From CAYNVQ01 sp964400735 (GTDB lineage Bacteria > Acidobacteriota > Aminicenantia > Aminicenantales > Aminicenantaceae), in NCBI GenBank assembly GCA_964400735.1, contig CAYNVQ010000002.1, positions 434,001-498,000 on the forward strand: a stretch of DNA of 64,000 nt, in the 5' to 3' direction. The notes under the pieces were generated by a model. That model was not told the origin of the DNA and ran no database searches. It worked only from the letters and a program-made list of their open reading frames with translations. Position numbers and translations under genes: made by a program. Positions 16,944-24,832 of this stretch are shown here, in pieces. Every line of letters begins with the position of its first letter. Positions within the stretch are counted from its first letter, which is position 1.

Positions 16944-17342
16944 CGGCTCTCCTTCAGAAAAAGGGAACGGTTCTCTTTTTTTGTCTCCTCTTTTCTATTC
17001 AATAAGAGGATTTATTTTAAAGTTAAACGAAATCAAATGGATGTAAAGGAGCAGGGAGCTGTCGGAGCAGCATTAAAGATTTAGCCTTTCCGAACCGATC
17101 TTCGAGGGGATCTGACGAAGTCAGACGGCGAGGATGTATTGAGCACGACGAAACAAAAGATAAGAAGTTGGAATTAACATAGGAAAAGGGCCAGCGGTTA
17201 GGAGTATTCATGCGCAGTTCCGCACCCGCCGAGAAGAGCGGCGAGGGAATGGCCTTAAAAATCTGAATTAGAGCAGAGACAGATCCTTGCTCCTCAGAGT
17301 AATAAATAGATCCTATCATTTTGAGAAAACCTCTGAGTAAAA
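16944..17342. other. 399-bp gap between symporter and ribulokinase genes, no clear gene
   Basis: The minus strand is open over much of the gap (17436-17023), but that frame overlaps the symporter 3' end, has no ribosome binding site and shows no known motif apart from an AIPSPLFSAGAELR-like stretch. The plus strand contains GCCGAGAAGAGCGGCGAGG and GATCTGACGAAGTCAGA, a short palindrome. I see no repeat A/B/C copy. The promoter of araB should lie here, but no good box pair was found. Treated as non-coding or a decayed remnant. Confidence 0.4.
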
Positions 17343-18968
17343 TTACCTTGCGATGATCAGGGGCGAAAAATAGATCATGACCAGAGCGATGATGATCAGA
17401 ACAACAAGCGAGAGGAGAACATCCCGAGCCCTCCAACTCTCACGCGACGCTTTTTTATCTTCGGCCACGGTCGTGCCATAGGTCAGGCCATTGATTTTTT
17501 CATACGTGGGCTCTCTGGTGAGCAGGCTGATGATTACCATGGCCCCGATACAGGCTACGAAAAGGTAAAAACAAAAGTACAGGAAATTGATATCCGCGAA
17601 TTTATACAGAACTCCGCCCAGGTGTTCCTTGTTGAGCTCGGCCACCAGACGGAACATCCCGATGACAAACCCGCCGATGAGCGTGGAGATGGCTCCCTTG
17701 GCATTGATCCTTTTCCAGAATATCCCTAACAGGAAAACGGCCGTTATGGGGGGTGCAATATAAGACTGCACGCTCTGAAGGTAATGGTATAGCTCTCCAG
17801 AGATGTATTTCATGAAGGGAATCCAAAGGATTCCGCTAACGACCACCACGGCTGTGGCGATGCGTCCCACCATCACCAGTTTTTTCTCCGATGCCTCAGG
17901 CCGGATCTTTTTATAGATATCCATGGTGAAAAGGGTTGAACAGGAGTTGAAGACCGCCGCCAACGAGCTCATCAGGGCCGCCAGGAGCCCTCCCACTACC
18001 AGCCCTCTCAGGCCAATGGGAAGAAGGGTCTTGACCAAAGCGGGAAATGCCTGGTCGGATGCTCCGAGTTCGAGCTGTCCGGTCTTCATCAAGGCATAGG
18101 CCGTTATTCCCGGAATAAAAAAGATGAAAAAAGGGAAAAGCTTCAGGTAAGAAGCGAAAATAGAGCCGCGTCTGGCCTGCGTTTCTCCCTTAGCCGCAAG
18201 AACTCTCTGGATGATGCACTGGTCGGTGCACCAGTACCAGATGCCCACAATCGGCGGCGCCAGCACCATCCCCAGCCAGGGAAACTCGGGATGATCGAGC
18301 GGCAGAAACAGGTTGAAGTGATCGCTTCCGGCGATAGAGACCAGATTGCTCCAACCGCCGATCTTGATCAATCCCACGATGGTGACCGTGATGGACCCCA
18401 GGAGAAGGACTATGGCCTGCAGGCTCTCGGTGTAGACGACCGCTTTCAGCCCGCCCAAAATGGTGTAGATTCCGGTGAGGATGACGGTAATTAGAGCGCC
18501 TGTCCAAAACTTGACCCCCATGAGCGTCTGGAAGACGACAGCTCCGGCGTACACGGTGACCGATACCTTGGTCAGGACATAAGCGATGAGCGAGATGATG
18601 GAGAGGAACCAGCGGGCCGTGGGGGAGTACCGCATCTCGAGGAACTCCGGCATGGTAAAAACCTTGCTCCGCATGTAAAAGGGAACGAACACCCAGCCCA
18701 GAAGAAGGATGCACCAAGCATGGAGCTCATAATGCCCCATCGCCACTCCGGTTTTGGCGGCTGTTCCGGCCAGTCCAACTATGTGTTCTGAGCCGATGTT
18801 GGAGGCGAATATGGCTGCCCCGATAACAAACCAGCCCACGTGCCGGCCGGCCAAAAAATACTCAGAGGGAGTCTCCTGCTTCTGCCGGATGACCCACCAG
18901 GCGATACCGAATATGACGCCAAAATAGAGCCCTAAAACAATCCAGTCTAAAGGCTGTAATCCCTGCAT
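17343..18968 (-). CDS. Sodium/sugar symporter (SSS/SGLT family)
   Basis: 541 residues, about the length of vSGLT, with ~14 hydrophobic spans. The N-terminus (LDWIVLGLYFGVIFGIAWWV, TPSEYFLAGRHVGWFVIGAA, FASNIGSEHIVGLAGTA) and GLRGLVVGGLLAALMSSLAA with its Na+-site serines are typical of the solute:sodium symporters closest to sugar carriers. It lies between the GHMP kinase (152-bp gap) and ribulokinase on the same strand. Uptake of L-arabinose or short arabino-oligosaccharides coupled to Na+ across the inner membrane is inferred from this context. RBS AGGAAAGG precedes ATG 18968. Confidence 0.9.
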   Translation of the reverse strand: MQGLQPLDWIVLGLYFGVIFGIAWWVIRQKQETPSEYFLAGRHVGWFVIGAAIFASNIGSEHIVGLAGTAAKTGVAMGHYELHAWCILLLGWVFVPFYMRSKVFTMPEFLEMRYSPTARWFLSIISLIAYVLTKVSVTVYAGAVVFQTLMGVKFWTGALITVILTGIYTILGGLKAVVYTESLQAIVLLLGSITVTIVGLIKIGGWSNLVSIAGSDHFNLFLPLDHPEFPWLGMVLAPPIVGIWYWCTDQCIIQRVLAAKGETQARRGSIFASYLKLFPFFIFFIPGITAYALMKTGQLELGASDQAFPALVKTLLPIGLRGLVVGGLLAALMSSLAAVFNSCSTLFTMDIYKKIRPEASEKKLVMVGRIATAVVVVSGILWIPFMKYISGELYHYLQSVQSYIAPPITAVFLLGIFWKRINAKGAISTLIGGFVIGMFRLVAELNKEHLGGVLYKFADINFLYFCFYLFVACIGAMVIISLLTREPTYEKINGLTYGTTVAEDKKASRESWRARDVLLSLVVLIIIALVMIYFSPLIIAR

Positions 18969-19120
18969 ATTGGACTGCCTTTCCTAAATGAGATGGTTAT
19001 ATTTACTATCAGAAATGGCTCTCTGTCAAATGGAATACGAAAAATCCGCTAACTCCTTGAATATTACTGTCGATTTCAGGCAGGCTTTCTGATAAGAAAG
19101 CTGTCCTGAAGCGATGATCG

Positions 19121-20407
19121 TCATTCCATGATATTTTGAAAAACGCTGATTCCGTCGACCATCTTGAAGGCATGGACAGCGTATTTGTCCTTGAGGTCAG
19201 GGAACATTTGGGGATAGACACCGTCCACGGCCCTCATTAAGGCTTCGATGCTTCCGGCCGCAACCAGAGCCCCTGAGGCTCCCTTGTCTCCCCCGCCGAG
19301 CATCCTCTCCCCGTAGACGCCCTCGACCATCCGAGCAATAGTGCACATCGCCTCCAGTTCGGGGCCGGAAATCTTGTAATCGTCCCGCAGACCGAACCCG
19401 TCTTGCCTGAAAATTTTCCCCACAGTGGAAATGTCCCCATCCTTCCAGGCCTTCAGCATGGCCGAAAATCTTCTTTGGGCCTGGAAGATGTATTTCAACC
19501 TGTCGCACAGGTCCGGATAGTCGGTTCCGAATTGACCGACAATACGGGAGTAGATATTTTCTGTTTTGATGTCGGCCAACTTCTGAATCGGGTATCCCGA
19601 CTCCTGGAGTAGAGATACCAGCCTCTCGCATTCTGCCCGGCGGATCCTGTAGGTGGATTTCTCCAGGCCCGGTCGTTCTGTTCCCGTATCCAGACCGACA
19701 AACCGGAAATCGGGAGCCTCCTTTCCCAAGGCGATGTAAGAGACTTTCTGGGTGGCAGGATGGTAGTGGGTTCCTTTTTTAGCCCTGGCGAACAGGATCA
19801 TAACCTGGTCGAGATTTCCGCAAGGGGAGCCGATATAATCGTTTTCCACCGCCTGGGCCATATCCACAACTTTAAATCTGTCTTCGATATCGGTCCCGTT
19901 GGCATCCAGAAGCGACAGCATAAGATTCAGGGTAAGAGAGGCCGATCGGGACATCCCCCCTCCAGGGATGTTTCCGTAGATGACGGCATCGATCCCCCTT
20001 TTTATTTTGTAACCTTCTCTTTTCAGAATATAGTCTATGCCATAGGCAAACCGGCCCCAGGTGTCAGCGATCGCGGCAGATTTCGGGGCCGGAACATCCC
20101 CATGCTGGAATTCGACCACGCCATCCTGGGGAAAGTTCCCGCTGAAGAATCTCGATCTATCCGTCCCGTTGGATTTATAGGCCATCCAGATGAACCGGCT
20201 AGTCCCTACTCCGAAGAGCTCCGTGCCGTTGTAGTCTCCATGTTCCACTCCCAGGCAGAATCGGGACGATGTCCGCCGGACCTTCCCCTTTTCAATGTGC
20301 AGATCCGCCTGTCGAGAGAAACCCCAAAGCTTCTTCAAGGCCTCCTGATCTTGGGAAGTAAGGGTCATGTTCGAGTTTCCAAATTCTTCAAGAATGGATG
20401 CGATCAC
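19121..20407 (-). CDS. GHMP-family sugar-1-kinase (galactokinase-like; possible L-arabinokinase)
   Basis: 428 residues from GTG 20407 (RBS AGGATAG); ATG 20368 is an alternative giving 415. The three GHMP motifs are present: SRFCLGVEHGDYNG (residues 48-61, replacing the galactokinase R-V-N-L-I-G-E-H-T-D-Y-N), the ATP loop NIPGGGMSRSASL, and MLGGGDKGASGALVA. The catalytic-base region SPCGNLDQV matches galactokinase CGxxDQ. It should phosphorylate the anomeric C1 of a free sugar with ATP. In an arabinose operon the candidate substrate is L-arabinose, as for plant L-arabinokinase, or galactose from arabinogalactan. No pyrophosphorylase lies nearby. It is divergently transcribed from the GH146-like gene. 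Confidence 0.8.
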   Translation of the reverse strand: MIASILEEFGNSNMTLTSQDQEALKKLWGFSRQADLHIEKGKVRRTSSRFCLGVEHGDYNGTELFGVGTSRFIWMAYKSNGTDRSRFFSGNFPQDGVVEFQHGDVPAPKSAAIADTWGRFAYGIDYILKREGYKIKRGIDAVIYGNIPGGGMSRSASLTLNLMLSLLDANGTDIEDRFKVVDMAQAVENDYIGSPCGNLDQVMILFARAKKGTHYHPATQKVSYIALGKEAPDFRFVGLDTGTERPGLEKSTYRIRRAECERLVSLLQESGYPIQKLADIKTENIYSRIVGQFGTDYPDLCDRLKYIFQAQRRFSAMLKAWKDGDISTVGKIFRQDGFGLRDDYKISGPELEAMCTIARMVEGVYGERMLGGGDKGASGALVAAGSIEALMRAVDGVYPQMFPDLKDKYAVHAFKMVDGISVFQNIME

Positions 20408-20643
20408 CTATCCTGCGGCTTATCCAGTTTTTTTCTATTATATCCTGCCGGGAGACATCCGCAAGCTTTTCTTTTTCGCTACGGCCGTCTTTATTTAAAG
20501 AAATTTCGGCTCTTCCTCTGGAAGATAAGCTTTTTTGTCGGGGATGAATCCTTTGACGGATTGACATACGGGCTTTATTGGAGGATGATGATGGAAGCGG
20601 GAAGGCAAACGAAGGAGACTCTGTAGAGGAGACGTTCGATAAA

Positions 20644-22587
20644 ATGAGACCTTTTAGCGTTGTATCCATAAAGGTTTGCTTGGTTCTTGGCTTGATTTTC
20701 GGTTTGATGGGCTGTGCAGGTGAAAAGGAAAGGGAGGAACTGCCGGGAATTAGCCCCCTCGCCTCCGATGTGAAGCCCGTTATCGATATTAAAGCGCATC
20801 CTTTCCCTCTCACCCAGGTTCGGCTCCTGGACGGCCCTTTTAGAGAGGCCATGGAGAGAGACCGGCTGTATCTGTACGCTCTCAATTCTGATAGACTGCT
20901 CCATAATTTCAGGGTCAATGCCGGTCTTCCTTCATCGGCGCAGCCTCTGGGTGGATGGGAGAGTCCGGATGTGGAACTGCGGGGGCATACGGTGGGGCAT
21001 TACCTTTCCGCCTGCGCCCTGATGTATGCCAGCACCGGAGACGAGGAACTCAAGGCCAAAGCAGACGGTATAGTTGCTGAGCTGGCCATATGCCAGGAAG
21101 CTTTGAGGTCGAACGGATACCTGAGCGCCTTTCCGGAGGAATTTTTCGACCGGGTGGAAGCCATGGAAAGAGTTTGGGCTCCTTACTACACCTTACATAA
21201 GATTTTGGCCGGACTTTTCGACATGTATATGTACGGCAAAAACCTCCAGGCTTTAGAGGTGGCCGGAAGAATGGTAGACTGGGTAAAAATGCGGACAGAC
21301 AGACTGGATGAGGAACACATGCAGCGCATGCTCGACAAGACAGAACAAGGGGGGATGAATGAAGTCCTATGCAATCTGTACCGAGTGACCGGGAAAAACG
21401 AATATTTTGAGCTGGCTCGGCGATTCGATCAGAAAAGCTACACCGAGCCCTTGGCAAATTACCGGGACGAGCTCAAAGGCCTGCATGTCAACTCTTTCAT
21501 TCCCAATATGATCGGTACGGCCCGCGAGTATGAGCTCACGGGTGATCCTGTGCTCCACCGCATCGCTTCCTTTTTCTGGGATCAGGTCACGGAGGCCCGC
21601 TCTTATGCTACCGGAGGGACCAGCAACGATGAGGTCTGGAGGACCGATCCCTACATAATGTCCACCGAGTTGGGGCCCAACAGCCATGAGTGCTGCTGTA
21701 CTTATAACATGCTCAAGCTTACCCGTCACCTCTTTAGCTGGAGCGCCGATCCCCGCTACGCCGATTATTACGAGCGGGCCTTGTACAATGGCATCCTACC
21801 CACCCAGAATCCGGAAGACGGCATGATGATGTACTATGTGCCGATGGCCTCGGGTTTGTTCAAAACCTTCATGACCCCGCGGAATTCCTTCTGGTGCTGC
21901 ACCGGAACGGGGATGGAAAATCATGCCAAATACGGGGACTCCATCTATTTTTACGACGATGAAGGTATCTATGTGAACCTGTTCATTGCCTCCCAACTCG
22001 ATTGGAGTGACAGGGGGGTTCGGCTCCGGCAGGAAACGAGCTTTCCAGAACGAGGGCGGGTTTCCCTCTATCTGAATTTGGACAAGCCTACAGCCTTGAC
22101 TCTCCGCATCCGCATTCCCTACTGGATCGCGGATGGCGGATATGTGGAAATCAACGGCCTGCGTCTGGAGACATTTTCCGGCCCGGGGAGTTTTCTAGAA
22201 CTGAAAAGAACCTGGAGAGATAACGACCGAGTAGATGTCTTCCTCCCCATGAGTCTTCATCTTTACCCTATGCCCGACGATCCCCACCTGGCCGTGGTCA
22301 TGTACGGTCCGCTTGTTCTGGCTGGAGAACTCGGATCTGTCGAACTTCCTGAGGATGAGGTGTATGGAAAATACGGCCCTCGAGTCGAACCCATCCCGGT
22401 CCCCTATTTTGTTGCAGACATGGATGATCTTGAATCCTGGATCGAACCCGTGGAAGCCGAGTCTTTGAGGTTTCACACGGTCGAGGCAGGGGTTCCGGAC
22501 GATGTAACCTTGATTCCGTTTTATCGATTATTCGGGCAGCGATACGCCTTGTACTGGGAAATAATAGAAAAAGAAGAGGATAGATAG
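20644..22587 (+). CDS. Lipoprotein beta-L-arabinofuranosidase, GH146/GH127-like (DUF1680)
   Basis: The start at 20644 is behind GAGGAG (20626-20631); an earlier TTG frame is ignored. 647 residues with a lipoprotein signal (VCLVLGLIFGLMGC). The domain opens FPLTQVRLLDGPFREAMERD, the DUF1680 signature. Predicted zinc/catalytic motifs are HECCCTYNMLKLTRH (Glu349 followed by three cysteines) and FWCCTGTGMENHAK (Cys418-Cys419), which in this clan coordinate Zn and supply the cysteine nucleophile. The motif forms look closer to GH146 than to the two GH127 genes nearby. It would cleave beta-L-arabinofuranosides at the cell surface or periplasm. Its 3' end converges on the GH127 gene with a 12-bp gap. 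Confidence 0.85.
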   Translation: MRPFSVVSIKVCLVLGLIFGLMGCAGEKEREELPGISPLASDVKPVIDIKAHPFPLTQVRLLDGPFREAMERDRLYLYALNSDRLLHNFRVNAGLPSSAQPLGGWESPDVELRGHTVGHYLSACALMYASTGDEELKAKADGIVAELAICQEALRSNGYLSAFPEEFFDRVEAMERVWAPYYTLHKILAGLFDMYMYGKNLQALEVAGRMVDWVKMRTDRLDEEHMQRMLDKTEQGGMNEVLCNLYRVTGKNEYFELARRFDQKSYTEPLANYRDELKGLHVNSFIPNMIGTAREYELTGDPVLHRIASFFWDQVTEARSYATGGTSNDEVWRTDPYIMSTELGPNSHECCCTYNMLKLTRHLFSWSADPRYADYYERALYNGILPTQNPEDGMMMYYVPMASGLFKTFMTPRNSFWCCTGTGMENHAKYGDSIYFYDDEGIYVNLFIASQLDWSDRGVRLRQETSFPERGRVSLYLNLDKPTALTLRIRIPYWIADGGYVEINGLRLETFSGPGSFLELKRTWRDNDRVDVFLPMSLHLYPMPDDPHLAVVMYGPLVLAGELGSVELPEDEVYGKYGPRVEPIPVPYFVADMDDLESWIEPVEAESLRFHTVEAGVPDDVTLIPFYRLFGQRYALYWEIIEKEEDR

Positions 22588-22599
22588 CACAAGCCGGGG

Positions 22600-24612
22600 C
22601 TATTTTCGGGATATCCAAACGGCCATCTCACCGGCTCCTCTATGGGCCCAGGCATAATAGGGAATAGCGATGAGGGGACGTTCTTTTGGAATGAGGGCTT
22701 CACCTTTTTTGTCTTTAGCCTTTTCGATGCCGGTCCCCTTGATGATGTTCGTGCCGCCCATCATTTCCGGCCGGAATTCCGTCTCCAGGGGAGATGTGTC
22801 AGAAAGAGCCAGGTCAAGCACTCGGCCTTCGTTGTCGACGCCCTCCAGGCAGTAGACGATAGGGCCTCTTTGCAGGGCCACTTTTACCCGGTCGTCCTTG
22901 ACGCTTTCATGGCTCATGACTCTTCGTACAGGCATGGGAAGGACGAGTTCGACCGTATCGCCTGCCTTCCATTTTCGGCTGATCCGGGCAAATCCTTTCT
23001 CCATCATGATCGCATACGATTGGCCGTTGACCCGAAGCCGGACATTCTCTTCTGGCTCGTCCTGGAAATTGTAGAGATCGCTGGGAACGGGCAGATTCCG
23101 GGCCCATCCCGGAATCCGGACCATGACCTCGAAGGTCTCTTCCCGTTCTGGATCGACGGCAATCTTCACCGTGCCTTCCCAGGGATAGCGGGTCTCCTGG
23201 CGAACCTGAACCTGGTGGTTCTTGAGATCGAATTTCGCCTGGCTCTGAACGAAGAGGTTGACATACAGGCTGTCGTCTTTTTTGGCGTATACATATCCAG
23301 GAAATGAAGGGATAAAGCGCACGATGTTCCCGGGACAACAGGCCACTTCGAACCAGGGGCTGCGTACATATCTGCCTGCCGATTCTAGAGGATTCTGGTA
23401 GAAGAAACGGTCCCCTTCCAAGGAGACTCCGGAGATCAGGCCGTTGTAAAGGACCCGTTCCAGGACATCGATGTACTTGGCTTCTCCATGAAGGAGGAAC
23501 ATCCTGTGATTCCAGAAGGCGTTGCCCACGGCGGCGCAGGTTTCGGTGTAAGCGGACCGGTTGGGAAGTTCGTAGTTGTCTCCAAAAGCCTCGGATGTAT
23601 GCCGGGCGCCTACCCCTCCTGTGAGATAGATTTTTTTGGAAATCACGTTTTCCCACAGCCTGTCGATGGCTTCGATGTAGCCTTCATTGTCGCTCAGAGC
23701 TGCCACGTCCGCCATGCCGGCGTACATGTAGGTAGCCCGCACCGCATGCCCGACCGCCTCTGTCTGCTCCAGAACGGGAAGGTGGTCCTGCATGTACTCT
23801 CTCCCATTGTAGATGGCAAAGGGGGAATCCTCGGGGTACAGCCCTCCATCATGGGAGCGGCCCCTCTCATCGAGGAAAAATTTGGCCAGGTCCAGATATT
23901 TTCTCTGTCCCGTTAGACGATAGAGCTTGGCCAGACCGATCTCGATTTCCTGATGGCCGGGAACATCGTGCCGCTTGTCCGGGCCAAAGGTCTGGACCAG
24001 CATGTCGGCGTTCTTTAAGGCCACATCCAGGAAGGCCCGCTTCCCCGTTGCCTGGTAGTAGGCCACGGCCGCCTCGTACATGTGCCCCGCGTTGTAAAGC
24101 TCGTGGCTTCCCCTCAGTCTGGACCAGCGTTCAGGGCCGGCTCCGGGCACAGGATTCTCAGGGTCGGCTGTGCGGGCCGGATAGAGATAGCCGTCGGGCT
24201 CCTGGGCGGCAGCGATCAGCTCGATTAGATCGTCGGTGTAAGCTTCGAGTTCGGGGTCGGGATGGACCTGCAGGGTGTAGGCTATTCCTTCGATCACTTT
24301 GTAGACGTCTGTGTCATTGAACCGGCGGCCCTGGTATTTTCCCTCTTTGCGGCCGGCCCCTATGGCGAAGTTGTCCACCCGGCCGGTCTCCTCATTCTTT
24401 TGGATGGCAAAGGGGATGGTGATGGTTCTGTTGGTTTCGATTCGCGGCCGCCAGAAGGTATCTTCGACTGTTACGGCTGTAAATGGGACGGGCTGGATGG
24501 GATAATCTTGGATCATTTCATCGGCGTGTTTTGATTCTTTCCGGCAGCCCGGAAGGGTGACCAAACAAGCAAGAAGAACACCGGCCATTAAATATTTTTT
24601 TCTGTGGTTCAT
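22600..24612 (-). CDS. Lipoprotein beta-L-arabinofuranosidase, GH127
   Basis: 670 residues behind GAGGATGA, with a lipobox (LLACLVTLPGC). It has the HypBA1-type pattern FTAVTVEDTFWRPRIETNR, the Zn motif YTETCAAVGNAFWNHRM (Glu357, Cys359) and VACCPGNIVRF (Cys425-Cys426), one of which is the expected nucleophile. The C-terminal half is the beta-sandwich region. In characterised GH127 enzymes this set hydrolyses beta-1,2-linked L-arabinofuranose, as found in hydroxyproline-rich plant glycoproteins. It is a paralogue of the gene at 27659-30088, and lies 220 bp downstream of the 926-residue secreted protein on the same strand. Confidence 0.9.
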   Translation of the reverse strand: MNHRKKYLMAGVLLACLVTLPGCRKESKHADEMIQDYPIQPVPFTAVTVEDTFWRPRIETNRTITIPFAIQKNEETGRVDNFAIGAGRKEGKYQGRRFNDTDVYKVIEGIAYTLQVHPDPELEAYTDDLIELIAAAQEPDGYLYPARTADPENPVPGAGPERWSRLRGSHELYNAGHMYEAAVAYYQATGKRAFLDVALKNADMLVQTFGPDKRHDVPGHQEIEIGLAKLYRLTGQRKYLDLAKFFLDERGRSHDGGLYPEDSPFAIYNGREYMQDHLPVLEQTEAVGHAVRATYMYAGMADVAALSDNEGYIEAIDRLWENVISKKIYLTGGVGARHTSEAFGDNYELPNRSAYTETCAAVGNAFWNHRMFLLHGEAKYIDVLERVLYNGLISGVSLEGDRFFYQNPLESAGRYVRSPWFEVACCPGNIVRFIPSFPGYVYAKKDDSLYVNLFVQSQAKFDLKNHQVQVRQETRYPWEGTVKIAVDPEREETFEVMVRIPGWARNLPVPSDLYNFQDEPEENVRLRVNGQSYAIMMEKGFARISRKWKAGDTVELVLPMPVRRVMSHESVKDDRVKVALQRGPIVYCLEGVDNEGRVLDLALSDTSPLETEFRPEMMGGTNIIKGTGIEKAKDKKGEALIPKERPLIAIPYYAWAHRGAGEMAVWISRK

Positions 24613-24832
24613 TTAAATCATCCTCGAATTATTTATTTTCATGGTTTTTTCCAGATATCCAAAGCCTATTCCGGTTTATTCGGGTCTGTTTTATAGTAAC
24701 AGGTTTGAGTCATCACTTTAAAGTGCAGGTGAATGTCTCCGCTTTAGTTCAGATTTTTAACGCCATTCTCTCATCGCTTTTCTCGGTTCCTGCGTAACTC
24801 ACGCCTATCCAAAAGCGAAATTATCCCGTAGA

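Noticed and set aside
17023..17436. 137-codon minus-strand frame between symporter and ribulokinase
   Set aside because: It overlaps the symporter 3' end, lacks a start signal and has no recognisable domain.
19760..20626. 288-codon plus-strand frame opposite the GHMP kinase
   Set aside because: The opposite strand carries all three GHMP motifs; this frame is its antisense shadow.
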